Shown here: positions 17,249 to 26,050 of the stretch, piece after piece
How positions within the stretch are numbered: position 1 is the first letter of the stretch
How the letters are laid out: each line of letters begins with the position of its first letter
Source: an uncultured Selenomonadales bacterium
GTDB taxonomy: Bacteria > Bacillota > Negativicutes > Selenomonadales > Selenomonadaceae
DNA: 64,000 nt
NCBI GenBank assembly: GCA_947304355.1
Contig: CAMZAX010000007.1
Coordinates: 1 to 64,000 of the forward strand
Direction of reading: 5' to 3'
The notes under the pieces: generated by a model
Told to the model about the DNA's origin: nothing
Database searches by the model: none
What the model saw: the letters and a program-made list of their open reading frames with translations, nothing else
Program-made: the position numbers and the translations under genes

Positions 17249-17860
17249 TTGGAAGTCGTGGAACTTTTCGCCAAGGGCGGGGCGGTCATGTATCTGCTTT
17301 TAATAAGCTCGGTCGCGGTCGCGGCAATCGGCATTGAACGTTTCAGATTTTACAACTACGCGGCGGGCGACGGCGAAAATTTTTTGTCCGCCCTGAAGGG
17401 CAAGCTTAAAAGTCAGCCGGCGGACGAAGTGCTTAGTTTTTGCAACGGCGAACGTTCTTGCGTCGGAGCGGTGGCGACGGCGGGCGTCAAGGCGGCGGCG
17501 GTCGGCGATAACGTCGAACTCGCGCTGAATATCGCTTACGACGAAGCGGCAATGAAACTGCGCGCCCGATTAAATTATCTGTCGATGATTGTGACGCTCG
17601 CGCCGCTTTTGGGTTTGCTCGGCACGATAAGCGGCATGATTGAGGCGTTCAACATTTTCAGCATCCAAGCGGGTCAGCCGCTGGCGATAACGGGCGGAAT
17701 CGGTGAAGCGTTAATCGCGACGGCAACGGGTCTTTGCGTGTCGATTTTCGCGCTGATTGTCCACACGTACTTTGCGCAACGCCTCGACGAAAATTTAACC
17801 GTGCTCGACAAGACAGTCAACATTGTGCTTGCCGGCTTGGAGGGACGCAATGAAGCGTAG
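17249..17860 (+). CDS. exbB: ExbB/TolQ/MotA proton-channel protein
   Basis: The 203-residue inner-membrane protein has three hydrophobic segments and the conserved core LAPLLGLLGTISGMIEAFN plus GGIGEALIATATGLCVSIFALI, typical of ExbB. It harvests proton-motive force with ExbD to drive TonB. The TTG at 17249 is the start, eight bases after AAGGAG. Its 3' end overlaps exbD by 11 bases. Three-gene order with tonB supports ExbB rather than TolQ. Confidence 0.92.
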   Translation: MEVVELFAKGGAVMYLLLISSVAVAAIGIERFRFYNYAAGDGENFLSALKGKLKSQPADEVLSFCNGERSCVGAVATAGVKAAAVGDNVELALNIAYDEAAMKLRARLNYLSMIVTLAPLLGLLGTISGMIEAFNIFSIQAGQPLAITGGIGEALIATATGLCVSIFALIVHTYFAQRLDENLTVLDKTVNIVLAGLEGRNEA

Positions 17861-18266
17861 AGACTTCCGCGAAAAAAATCAGCCGCTCGTCATGATTATC
17901 CCGATGATTGACATTATGCTGTTCCTGCTGGTGTTTTTCATGCTCAGCACGATTTACATGGTGCAGACGAACACTTTGCCCGTGAGCCTGCCGCAATCGA
18001 CCGCCGCCGGTAAGGAGATGCGCCCCAACGTCGTGCCGATAACCGTGCTCGCAAGCGGCGACGTGCTCTTCGACAAGGACACCGTGCCCAATCAACAGCT
18101 CGCCGAAAAAATTCACAAGGCTCTTGCCGACGACGAAAACGCGATCTTCGTCCTGCGCGGCGACAAGGCTGCTCGTTACGAAAGCGTCGTTGCCGTCCTC
18201 GACCTGCTGAAAAAATCGGGCGCGCGGCGCGTGTCAATCGCTACGGAGCTGAAAGGCAATGAGTAA
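17850..18266 (+). CDS. exbD: ExbD/TolR energy-transduction protein
   Basis: The 138-residue protein has one N-terminal membrane helix (MIIPMIDIMLFLLVFFML) that includes the essential aspartate (PMID). The periplasmic domain has the typical VLRGDKAARYESVVAVLDLLKKSG end. It works with ExbB as the proton channel for TonB. Overlap with exbB indicates coupled translation. Confidence 0.93.
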   Translation: MKRRDFREKNQPLVMIIPMIDIMLFLLVFFMLSTIYMVQTNTLPVSLPQSTAAGKEMRPNVVPITVLASGDVLFDKDTVPNQQLAEKIHKALADDENAIFVLRGDKAARYESVVAVLDLLKKSGARRVSIATELKGNE

Positions 18267-18290
18267 TGCGCAATGAATGGAGAATTATGA

Positions 18291-18992
18291 ATGAAAAAAT
18301 ATTCGGCGCATTGGCGGGCGACGATTCTCACGGCGATAATCCTGCACGTCGCGGCGGCGTTGATATTTTCATACGTCCTGCCGCTGTTCGCGCCCAAGCC
18401 CAAGCTCGAAACCGTCGCGGAGCTCGAATGGGTTGACGCGGACTTGACGGACGACGTGACGGTTATCGACGCGGAGGCAATCTCCTCGGACGCGCCGCAA
18501 GAATCGTTATCGACCTTCGACGCGGGCGATTTGGTCTTGCCCGAATTGACAATCCCCGAACCGAAAATCGAACCCGTCGCGCCGACGTTGCCGCAACCCA
18601 AGCCGACAGAGCCGCCGAAACTTCAACCGACACCCAAGCCCGCCGACGTTAAGCCCGACGCCAAGCCGCAACCCGCGAAAGGTGACGCCAAGGAAGTCAC
18701 GCCCGCCGACAATCGCCAAGTCGTCACGCGCCCGCCGATAACAATCAACGCGGTCTATCCCGAACAAGGCAGCGGGCTCGGCTTCAAGGGTTACGTCTCG
18801 TTCGCGGCGCACATCGACAAAAACGGCAAAGTCACCGCGACGGAAATTCTGCAGAGTTCCGGACGCTACTTCGTCGACGAAATTGCTCGCAAGGCGGCTC
18901 AGCAGTGGACGTTCAAGCCCGCGCTCGACCAACACGGCAGACCAATGGAGTGCGACAAAATCATCACGTTCGACTTTAAAAAGTTCGCTTAA
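18291..18992 (+). CDS. tonB: TonB energy-coupling protein
   Basis: The 233-residue protein has an N-terminal membrane anchor (ATILTAIILHVAAALIFSYVL), a long Pro/Lys/Glu-rich periplasmic spacer (residues ~85-145) and a C-terminal TonB domain (YPEQGSGLGFKGYVSFAAHIDKNGKV... QQWTFKPALDQHGRPMECDKIITFDFK). It carries energy to outer-membrane receptors, which again implies an outer membrane. A GGAG site eight bases upstream supports the start at 18291. Confidence 0.93.
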   Translation: MKKYSAHWRATILTAIILHVAAALIFSYVLPLFAPKPKLETVAELEWVDADLTDDVTVIDAEAISSDAPQESLSTFDAGDLVLPELTIPEPKIEPVAPTLPQPKPTEPPKLQPTPKPADVKPDAKPQPAKGDAKEVTPADNRQVVTRPPITINAVYPEQGSGLGFKGYVSFAAHIDKNGKVTATEILQSSGRYFVDEIARKAAQQWTFKPALDQHGRPMECDKIITFDFKKFA

Positions 18993-19007
18993 GCCCCTCC
19001 TTTGCAA

Positions 19008-19035
19008 CAAAAAAGCCCGCCAACCGTGACGGGCT
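19008..19035 (-). terminator. Terminator downstream of the MATE remnant
   Basis: On the minus strand AGCCCG (19035-19030) pairs with CGGGCT (19019-19014) and is followed by T6. On the plus strand it also lies after tonB, but no T tract follows there. Confidence 0.65.
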
Positions 19036-19037
19036 CG

Positions 19038-20070
19038 TTATCGTAAGAATTCTTTTATTTGCGTGGCAAGGTCGCGCCCCCTGTCGTCGCGCCGCGTTGC
19101 AAGCAAAAATTTTCCGCCGTGTATGCGGACGCCGCTGAAATCTCTTTCGCCGTACAGCATCCCGATAATCGGCATCATCGCGCCGTTGCAACCGGCAATG
19201 CACATGGACACGACCGACAAGCACGCCATACAAATCGCGTACAAAGTCATTGCGTCCGCGCCGCCCGTTTCACCGAGAATTTGATAAATCGCCCAGATCT
19301 TGACGGAAATCAACGCCGTGCCGCTCGCAACAGGAATGCCCGATTTAATAATCTTTCCGGCTTGACTTATGAATTTGCCGAAATCGTTGAACACCGCGCA
19401 GAACTTTCTGGATCGTTCGTTTGAGGAAAAATATTTCTTCGCGACGTAACTCATTGCGATAACGTCGCCGGAAATCACGGCGACTGCCGCGCCCGCCACC
19501 CCGAAGCCGCTTGCGACGAGTGCTAAGCTCAATACCACGTTCGTAACTTGTCCGAGTAAAATGCCGCGACTGACGACCTTTGCAAAGCCGTCCGTGCGAA
19601 TTAACGTTTGCCACGTGAAGAACATCAAATCCAGCGGCACGCGCCAAACGAAGACTGTCAAGTATTCGTGCACCAAGCCGCGCAAGTCTTCGGCGGACGA
19701 CAAAAACACTGCTGCCGAATAACTGTTCGGGACCAAAAGCAGTGCCCAGAGCATTCCGCCGAATATGCTTACCGCCACGACCGTCGTAAAGATGTAATCT
19801 GCTCCGTCGTTGTCGCGCTTGCCGGCGGCTACCGCTATCAAGCCCGACGAGCCGATTGAAATGAGCACCGCCAAAGCATACGTGATTTGATTTATCGGCA
19901 GGCAGGCGGACACCGCTGCCATTGCGTGCGGACTTATCAAATTGCCGACTATAATCCCGTTCACTATCGTGCCCAGTTGAATTGCCATCGAGGATAAAAC
20001 CGTCGGCATAAAAAATTCGCGAAACTTTCGTTTTAATAAGCGTCCCGGTTTTTTGGTATGTCAGATCCAC
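19038..20070 (-). pseudogene. Truncated, frameshifted MATE-family efflux transporter
   Basis: The continuous frame from 20009 (323 codons) is clearly MATE/NorM-like (MPTVLSSMAIQLGTIVNGIIVGN; PINQITYALAVLISIGSSGLIAVAAG; CNGAMMPIIGMLYGERDFSGVR). MATE proteins are ~450 residues with 12 helices; this one ends soon after the ninth helix with an unrelated charged tail. The usual N-terminal start is missing from this frame. A GTG at 20070 begins DLTYQKTG in another frame, and removing one A from the A6 run near 20049 would join it to PGRLLKRKFREFFMPTV, a normal MATE start. A decaying gene is the best reading; a sequencing error in the A run would explain the 5' end only. Confidence 0.75.
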
Positions 20071-20194
20071 CGTGATTACCTTTCAAAAAATTTTTCGGAA
20101 AATTATACCCTGCGACGTTAATTGCCGTCAATGAAGGATTACTTAAATCCGAACACGAATTCTTTATCATTATGATTTTACGGAGGGCAGTTTC

Positions 20195-21856
20195 ATGGAC
20201 AAAAATATTTTGCTCCTTTTCCTGAGCGACGTGAAGACGAAAAAGGTCGGCGATAAAGTTGTCATATCCGAGACCCGTTACGAAAACATCGCGGGCGAGA
20301 AAACGCAAATCACGAACGAATCCGCCGTGCGGTACCTCCTTAAGGATTTTCCTGTCGATAAGGTTTTCGTCTTCGCGTCGAAAAAAGTTCGCGACACTCT
20401 CTTAAATGTCGAGGGCACGCCGCAAACGCATTTGCAGTATTCGCTTGAACGCCTCAAGAAATTTTTGCCCGACGACGACCGCTATTTTGTTTTCGATTAC
20501 AACGAGGACGGCTCCGGCGAAGAAAACCTTAAGAGCGTGGCGAAAATGGCGGGCATTATTCAAAAATTCGTCAGCGACGAAAAAGGCGTCAAGTTGCACG
20601 TCGATTTGACCGGCGGTATGCGTCACGTCAACATGATGATGCTTGAACTCACGCGCCTCCTTGAATACAGCGGCTTGAAAATCGACAAAATCCTTTACTC
20701 CAATCGCGACAACAACACCGAAACGGGACGTGTCGAAGAAATTCAAAACGTCTACGACTTGTTTCAGCTGATGGCGGGCGTCGAAGAATTCGTAAACTTC
20801 GGCAGCGTCAAAGCCTTGAAAAATTATTACAAGGGCAAAAAAATATCCGAGCCGCTTGCAAAACTTTTGGACGCCATGAAAATTTTCGCCGACGCCATTA
20901 AGCTTTGCCATTACGGTCAGTTCAACGCGGCGATTGAAAATCTGCACGACGCCGTTAAAGACTTCAAACCGACCGACGACATTGAAGACGTCTTGATGAA
21001 TACGTTCATTGCCCGCATTCGCAAAGATTACGCCGATTTGATTTTCCCCCGCCAAAAGGACGACCTGCGCATCATTCGCTGGTGCTTGGACAACGATTAC
21101 CTGCAACAGGCTTTGATTCTGTACACCGAACGCATTCCCGAATACCTCGGCGAAAAGGGCTTAATCACGTTGAACGCGGCGCAGACGAAAAATCCTAATC
21201 CGTTTTTTTATCTGTTCAGCAAAGTCGAATCGAAAGGCGACAATCTCGACGAAGGCAAGAAAATTTTTTGCAAGGCGGTCAAGCGCGACGCTTTGCCTGC
21301 GATTCGCGATAAGGCGTTCAACTTCGACGAGTGGCTTGCGGCTTTGAATCGGAAGTTGGTGCCGCTTAACTTGAACTGCCCAGACAACGAAGACTTTCGC
21401 AAACAATTTGAGACTCTCGCCGCCGTTTTCCAAGACCCGAAACTTTTGCTCGACCTGTCGTCGCCCGAACTCGAACCCGTCCGCAAAATCATCGACGCAC
21501 TCGACGAAGAGCTGAAGGCTAAACAATATGGCGGGCAACGCGTCAAAATCCTTGCAAAGTTTTTCAACAACGCCCTGGTTGACGACGACGTTCCGGATTA
21601 CTTCACGGGCAGCGGCTTCATGAAATATCCCAAGGCGTTGAAAATGCACGAGTTGCTGAACGAAGGGGCTTTCGGCGTCAGCATTCCCAAGGAAAAATTT
21701 TTGAGCATCGTCGACAAATATTTCCGTATAAAGGACGAGCGCAACCACAGTGCTCACGCCCGCGAAGATTACGGCGAACTCAAAACCGCCGACAGACTCC
21801 GCGACTTCATGCACCGTGCGCTGAAAGAAATTCAAGACGCCCTGCCCGCGCAATGA
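20195..21856 (+). CDS. CARF-HEPN CRISPR ancillary ribonuclease 1 (Csm6/Csx1-like, DxTHG family)
   Basis: The 553-residue protein has an N-terminal Rossmann-like CARF domain (residues ~1-200) with the ligand-loop signature DLTGGMRHVNMMML (137-150), as in the DxTHG family. A C-terminal HEPN domain has RNHSAH (516-521), matching the RNase motif R-x4-6-H. Such proteins are switched on by cyclic oligoadenylate made by Cas10 and cut RNA nonspecifically. It has a GGAGG ribosome site and stands alone on the plus strand at the left edge of the CRISPR island, end to end with the WYL genes. A second, divergent homologue is at 24346-26049. Ring size of the activator cannot be told from sequence. Confidence 0.88.
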   Translation: MDKNILLLFLSDVKTKKVGDKVVISETRYENIAGEKTQITNESAVRYLLKDFPVDKVFVFASKKVRDTLLNVEGTPQTHLQYSLERLKKFLPDDDRYFVFDYNEDGSGEENLKSVAKMAGIIQKFVSDEKGVKLHVDLTGGMRHVNMMMLELTRLLEYSGLKIDKILYSNRDNNTETGRVEEIQNVYDLFQLMAGVEEFVNFGSVKALKNYYKGKKISEPLAKLLDAMKIFADAIKLCHYGQFNAAIENLHDAVKDFKPTDDIEDVLMNTFIARIRKDYADLIFPRQKDDLRIIRWCLDNDYLQQALILYTERIPEYLGEKGLITLNAAQTKNPNPFFYLFSKVESKGDNLDEGKKIFCKAVKRDALPAIRDKAFNFDEWLAALNRKLVPLNLNCPDNEDFRKQFETLAAVFQDPKLLLDLSSPELEPVRKIIDALDEELKAKQYGGQRVKILAKFFNNALVDDDVPDYFTGSGFMKYPKALKMHELLNEGAFGVSIPKEKFLSIVDKYFRIKDERNHSAHAREDYGELKTADRLRDFMHRALKEIQDALPAQ

Positions 21857-21886
21857 AAAAAACCCGCCGTTCGTCGACAGGGCTTT

Positions 21887-22822
21887 TCATTCGTACAGAG
21901 CGTATATTTCGGCGAATCGTTTCCGCACGCGTTCGCGAAGATTTTCGGGCGCGACGACCGTGACCGCCGAGCCCAGCGATAAAATTTTTTCCAAAATCTC
22001 TTCCTCGTCAAGCGGACTGTAGCTGATCGTAAGGAAGCACCCGCCGTCGTCTTGCAGGCGGGCTTTTTTGTCGAACGAACTGAACAGCGCGAAACAACGT
22101 TCGACGGCGTTGCGCGTGTTTTGTACTTCAAACGCGACCTCCGCGACGTTCGCCGAATAAAAATCTTCCAATCGGGCGTCGGCGTCGTTCGGGATTTGTT
22201 CCACGCTCAACGCAACCATATTCAAGGCCTCGACGGAAAATTTTTCTATCGTCCGCGCCTCGTCAAGCACAGCAATAAAAAAGTATTTGTTCGCCGCCAA
22301 ATCGTACTCCAGGCGGCACGGCGACACGGCTCGTCCGTTGACGACAACTTTCCGCCGCAAGCGCAGGGCTTCAACGATTATCGACAGGTTATCGGAAAAA
22401 TTTTCCGCCGCAGCAATCTGCGCGGGTCGGATGTTTCGCCACGAGCTTTTTTCAAACAGCGGCGGGCAATTAATCAAGCGGGCAAGCAATTTTTTCCTTA
22501 ACGCGGCGGGTAAAAGAAACGTCAATTCCTCATCGGAGAGCACCGCACGCAACCACGCAAGTTCGGCGTCGCTTGGCGGCAAGGAAAAATTTTTCGTCGA
22601 CGGCACCACGGCAAATCCGTTGCGGTCGAAATTAAACAGCGTATCGACGATTTCTTCTTCGCGAGCCCGTTCGGGTGCCTCAAGGTAAATGAATTCGGGC
22701 AGGGCGAAAATGCGGCGCAGGATGTCTTTGCGTGTGAACTTGCCGCCCGCGCAAATTTCGTCGACGATTTGGCACAGCAGGCGGAAGAGTGAATTTTTCG
22801 TGTCGTCAAATAGACTTCGCAT
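21887..22822 (-). CDS. WYL-domain transcriptional regulator A
   Basis: The 311-residue protein has an N-terminal helical region with DEICAGGKFTRKDILRRIF (winged-helix-like, residues ~18-40). A WYL-type domain in the middle has VVNGRAVSPCRLEYDLAANKYFFIAVLDEARTIEKF, with degenerate W-Y-L residues, and a C-terminal WCX-like extension. WYL proteins bind nucleic-acid ligands and often regulate CRISPR-Cas and other defence genes. It overlaps the upstream WYL gene by 17 bases, so the two are cotranscribed and may act as a heteromer. Targets are not known; the divergent micro-ORF cassette is a candidate. Confidence 0.72.
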   Translation of the reverse strand: MRSLFDDTKNSLFRLLCQIVDEICAGGKFTRKDILRRIFALPEFIYLEAPERAREEEIVDTLFNFDRNGFAVVPSTKNFSLPPSDAELAWLRAVLSDEELTFLLPAALRKKLLARLINCPPLFEKSSWRNIRPAQIAAAENFSDNLSIIVEALRLRRKVVVNGRAVSPCRLEYDLAANKYFFIAVLDEARTIEKFSVEALNMVALSVEQIPNDADARLEDFYSANVAEVAFEVQNTRNAVERCFALFSSFDKKARLQDDGGCFLTISYSPLDEEEILEKILSLGSAVTVVAPENLRERVRKRFAEIYALYE

Positions 22823-24017
22823 AATTTTTCAAGACCTCCCGCACGTCGCGGCTCATTCGGTCGCGTAAACCGTCCGCGCCCGCCAAAATTTCTGCCCACG
22901 GTTGAAACTTCCACAGACGCGGATAAATTTGCAACGGGTCGGGCGTTTCGACAACGCAAATGACACCTTCCGCCTCCTCGACGATTCGCGCCGGCAATTC
23001 GTCCGTCAACATTTTTTCGCGGCGACGGCGTTCGTCCGCGTCGTTGAAGTGAATCAGCAAGCGAACTTCGCGCAATTTGTGCCGCGACGTTGCAATCGGT
23101 TCGGCGGCGTCGTTCGTCAGCTTTACTGCCGTGATTTTTTCAATTCGCAGGCTCATCAATTCTTTTTGCCGCAACGCAACGAGATATTGGCGCGAGCAAA
23201 GGAAATCGGTTTCGACGGCGACAGGCGTCACTGTCACAGGCGGCTTTCCTTCGCGTTCGACCAAAAGTTTTTTGCGGCAGCGCAGAGCTTCGGCAATCGT
23301 CAACAGGATGTCGTCGTCGAGGATGCGGGCGAAGTTGTTGTTTCTAAACTGGAAAATTTCCCGATCGGGCGGCGCGTCCGTTTTCAAGCCGGCGCACAAA
23401 AAATAACCCGCCGTCCCTATCGGCGCGACGTTCCGATAAAATTTCAGCGCGGACAGCAAAAGGTTCGCTTCGTCCGCAGACAATTCGCCGAGCGGGTTGG
23501 CGATTTTCTCAAACAAAAACTTGCCGCCCGCCGTGACTTTGCGCACGACCCCCGAATCGGTCAGTTCGTTCAACCGGCGACGACAGCTTTGGAACAAATC
23601 GGAATACGCGCGGTCGGGCTTATGGTCGGTCAGTATCATTTCAGCACGCGACAAAATTTCTGTCGTCGGCAATGCCCCCGCGCCCTCAAGCACTTGCAAC
23701 AAAACGATTTTCTGCAGGCATTGTTCGGGCAGGAGCGTCTTGACGAGAAACGACGAGTAAAAGTAATTCCGCGTGCCGTGCCGAAAGTCGCCTACGATTG
23801 TGAAGTACGAGCACTTGTCGTGGCGCGTCATCTGCAGATTTTTTTCGGGAATGAAGAATCGAATTTGCCTCAGCAAGTCGTCGTAACTGCGCGGCGTAAT
23901 TGCGTGCTTTGCGAAAAGATTTCGGTGGTAGCAACCGTAAGAGACCAGCCGCAAAAATTTTCTCAAGCCCGCGTGCGAACGGTGAAATTTGTTTATCGTC
24001 TTGGGGTTATTGCGCAT
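22806..24017 (-). CDS. WYL-domain transcriptional regulator B
   Basis: The ~403-residue partner has an N-terminal winged-helix-like region (KHAITPRSYDDLLRQIRFFIPEKNL), a second helical region (residues ~110-170), and a WYL-type segment with KLLVEREGKPPVTVTPVAVETDFLCSRQYLVAL. The final ~80 residues resemble a WCX domain (RLLIHFNDADERRRREKMLTDELPARIVEEAEG). The ATG at 24017 has CGGAGGA five bases upstream and is preferred to an ATG 15 bases earlier. It is the first gene of the WYL pair and is divergent from micro-ORF cassette 1, separated by ~110 bases. Confidence 0.75.
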   Translation of the reverse strand: MRNNPKTINKFHRSHAGLRKFLRLVSYGCYHRNLFAKHAITPRSYDDLLRQIRFFIPEKNLQMTRHDKCSYFTIVGDFRHGTRNYFYSSFLVKTLLPEQCLQKIVLLQVLEGAGALPTTEILSRAEMILTDHKPDRAYSDLFQSCRRRLNELTDSGVVRKVTAGGKFLFEKIANPLGELSADEANLLLSALKFYRNVAPIGTAGYFLCAGLKTDAPPDREIFQFRNNNFARILDDDILLTIAEALRCRKKLLVEREGKPPVTVTPVAVETDFLCSRQYLVALRQKELMSLRIEKITAVKLTNDAAEPIATSRHKLREVRLLIHFNDADERRRREKMLTDELPARIVEEAEGVICVVETPDPLQIYPRLWKFQPWAEILAGADGLRDRMSRDVREVLKNYAKSI

Positions 24018-24047
24018 TGAAGTCCTCCGCATTCGTTCACAGGATTT

Positions 24048-24081
24048 TTGACATGACGGAACATCTTTTCGGGCGTATTAT
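24048..24081 (+). promoter_or_regulatory. Promoter-like element of micro-ORF cassette 1
   Basis: TTGACATG (TTGACA at 24048-24053) and TATTAT (24076-24081) are 22 bases apart. The same layout (TTGAAATG, 22 bases, TATACT) precedes cassette 2. The 22-base gap is too long for an ordinary sigma-70 promoter, so the left half may be a regulator site. The downstream leader (GCAAGGATTAAGCAACAG... CCGAAAGG) is also similar to cassette 2. Confidence 0.45.
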
Positions 24082-24127
24082 GGGCAAGGATTAAGCAACA
24101 GGCAGTCGCCGAAAGGAAGTGAATTTT

Positions 24128-24190
24128 ATGCCGTGGTTCGTTGCAGGTTTCGTCGTTGCAGGTTCAATGATTCTCGCGTCTGATCGTTAA
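24128..24190 (+). CDS. Micro-ORF 1a (20 codons, hydrophobic)
   Basis: Starts after GAAAGGAAGTGA and encodes MPWFVAGFVVAGSMILASDR, a short hydrophobic peptide long enough to span most of a membrane. No known family. First of three tandem micro-ORFs, each with its own ribosome site. Confidence 0.5.
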   Translation: MPWFVAGFVVAGSMILASDR

Positions 24191-24209
24191 TTCTTTGGAG
24201 GTGACAATT

Positions 24210-24272
24210 ATGGGTTTCATGCCGGATTTTGAAGGTTCGTTGTCGGTTGGTATGCGTCGCGTATTTTTCTGA
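24210..24272 (+). CDS. Micro-ORF 1b (20 codons)
   Basis: Strong TTTGGAGGTGA site seven bases before ATG; encodes MGFMPDFEGSLSVGMRRVFF. Lies 19 bases after 1a. Its stop codon (TGA) directly abuts the next GGAGGTGA site. Confidence 0.5.
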   Translation: MGFMPDFEGSLSVGMRRVFF

Positions 24273-24286
24273 GGAGGTGAGCTGAT

Positions 24287-24313
24287 TTGATTGACGACAA
24301 AAAAATTTTTTAG
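24287..24313 (+). CDS. Micro-ORF 1c (8 codons, abuts terminator)
   Basis: TTG start after GAGGAGGTGA; encodes (M)IDDKKIF with a TAG that touches the terminator stem. Its D/K-rich composition and position match the last micro-ORF of cassette 2 (MNVDKTDKKFP). A ribosome stopping here would cover the terminator stem. Confidence 0.45.
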   Translation: MIDDKKIF

Positions 24314-24347
24314 CCGTTGCGTGCAGAAAGCGCAGCGGCGTTTTTTT
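24314..24347 (+). terminator. Terminator of micro-ORF cassette 1
   Basis: CCGTTGCG (24314-24321) pairs with CGCAGCGG (24331-24338, one G-U), then T7. Both arms are identical to those of the cassette 2 terminator. It also lies at the 3' end of the convergent CARF-HEPN gene. Confidence 0.85.
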
Positions 24348-26049
24348 ATGCATTGACCCGTTCAAGCGCGACAAGACAATCGTCAATGAGCCGCCGCAAG
24401 TCGGAAATTTTGGTCGTCGAGGATTCGTTTGCGTGATTGATTTGGTTGCGCTCGTGCCTTATCTCGTGGTAGCCGCGCAGGATTTTCAAGGCGGTGTCAA
24501 CGTCGGGTCTAAAGCTGATAATCCTTTGCCGAAAAAGCTCCCGATATTCCCGTTCGCGATTGTCCAAAAAGTTTTCGGCTTTCTCGGCGGGCGGCGTAAT
24601 TTTTTTGACAGTCGGTTCGCGCGCAATGGCGAAGGCTTGCATAAGTCTTTCGTCGGGCAGCTTGGCAAGCAACTCCGGAATCCTCGCGTAATTAAGCGTT
24701 CGCAGGAAGCCGTAAAAATTTCGTCGATAGGTCGGGTTTGCCTTGCGTTCGTCGAAAAGAGCCTGCAACGCGGCGGCAAGCGTCGGGTACCTGCCCTTGA
24801 AAGTTTTGACTGCCATTTTATTGCCCGCACAAAATCCGAAGTCAATCTCGGCTGTCGCGTACTCTTTGACGAAATTTTTCAGCTCGGGCAAGCGGGCGGC
24901 GTCGCCGGAATTCAACGCGTCGCGCAGGTCGCCGCAAGGGTTTCGCTTATTCGAGCCCTGCTCCGCAATTTTGTAGTCGATAATGAAGCATTGCTGCCAG
25001 CTCCTGTGCATGGAACGCCCCTTTGACGTGCAACTTTCAATGACCGTCGTATCGCGCGGCATACAGACTCTCCGCCGAACAATTTCTTCGGGCAGCCACT
25101 CGGTGCAAAGCGTCATTGCCTGTTGCCAAAAGCCCTTGCGCATACACCAGCGAATTATCTCAAGACGCGTCGCCGTCACGCCGATAAGTTTGCCGTATTC
25201 GTGCTCAATCGTGTCGATAATCTTCGCGAACAGTTCGCTTTTCAAGTCGCGGTCGGGGTGTTCGCGGAAAGCTTTTATGTTCCGGCTCAAATTTTCCAGC
25301 TCGCCTTCAATCGCGCTCGTTCGACAAATCTTTATCGCCTCGGCGAAACGGTTCATTGCCTCCAGCAAATCTTTCACGGCGGGCGGCGGTTCCGCGCCGA
25401 AGTAATCGTTCAACGCCTCGACGCTCCCGAATTTTACAAACTCGTCCGCACCCGTTATCAACGTGAACATGCGCTGTATTTCCGTCATGCGGTACACTTC
25501 GCGACTTGTCGGCTCGGAGTAAAGTACTTCGCCCGTCTTCACGCCACGATACCTGAGCAACTGAATTATCGACAGCATCAGCATTGACGTATGCCGAAAA
25601 CCGCCCGTCATGTCCGCATGTACCACGACTTCAGACGCCGCGCAACTTTTGGCGAAGTCCGTGACGGCGTCGGCGATTCGCGCGATTTGCAGGATGTTCC
25701 TTTCAAGCTTGGTCGAGCCCGTGCCTTCCTCCGAATAGTCTTGGATTGAAAACCGCTCCGCCAGTTGCGGGCATTCCTTCGCCACGCGCCGCTGCAAAAA
25801 CTCCAAATGCGTCACGTCGCCGAATTCGTTTTCGGGCTGTACTTTGCCGCTCTTGACCGAGTCGCTTGCGATTAAAAAAATTTGCGCCAACGAATCCGCG
25901 CCGAGCACGCGTGCCACATAAACGATCGCCGATTCGTTCGTTTGTATTGCCGTGTACGGTCGCCCTTGGATGTCGGGATATTCTATCGGCTTGTTCAGCG
26001 AGAACGCGCTCACCGGGCTGACGAACGCCAGCATGATATTTGTCGTCAT
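24346..26049 (-). CDS. CARF-HEPN CRISPR ancillary ribonuclease 2 (Csm6/Csx1-like, DxTHG family)
   Basis: The 567-residue homologue of the 20195 gene has a CARF loop HADMTGGFRHTSMLML (DMTGG at 146-150) and a C-terminal HEPN motif RNQINH (534-539). It should be a cyclic-oligoadenylate-activated RNase of the type III response. It lies one base downstream of a small Csx-like gene and is transcribed with it on the minus strand, in line with the CRISPR array and cas1-cas2. The two CARF-HEPN proteins share architecture but differ widely in sequence, so they may respond to different signals or form different dimers. Confidence 0.88.
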   Translation of the reverse strand: MTTNIMLAFVSPVSAFSLNKPIEYPDIQGRPYTAIQTNESAIVYVARVLGADSLAQIFLIASDSVKSGKVQPENEFGDVTHLEFLQRRVAKECPQLAERFSIQDYSEEGTGSTKLERNILQIARIADAVTDFAKSCAASEVVVHADMTGGFRHTSMLMLSIIQLLRYRGVKTGEVLYSEPTSREVYRMTEIQRMFTLITGADEFVKFGSVEALNDYFGAEPPPAVKDLLEAMNRFAEAIKICRTSAIEGELENLSRNIKAFREHPDRDLKSELFAKIIDTIEHEYGKLIGVTATRLEIIRWCMRKGFWQQAMTLCTEWLPEEIVRRRVCMPRDTTVIESCTSKGRSMHRSWQQCFIIDYKIAEQGSNKRNPCGDLRDALNSGDAARLPELKNFVKEYATAEIDFGFCAGNKMAVKTFKGRYPTLAAALQALFDERKANPTYRRNFYGFLRTLNYARIPELLAKLPDERLMQAFAIAREPTVKKITPPAEKAENFLDNREREYRELFRQRIISFRPDVDTALKILRGYHEIRHERNQINHANESSTTKISDLRRLIDDCLVALERVNA

Positions 26050-26050
26050 G

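Noticed and set aside
22902-24020. Long plus-strand ORF (372 codons) opposite WYL regulator B
   Set aside because: Shadow of the WYL gene; Arg/Gln/Phe-rich composition is typical of antisense frames in this genome.
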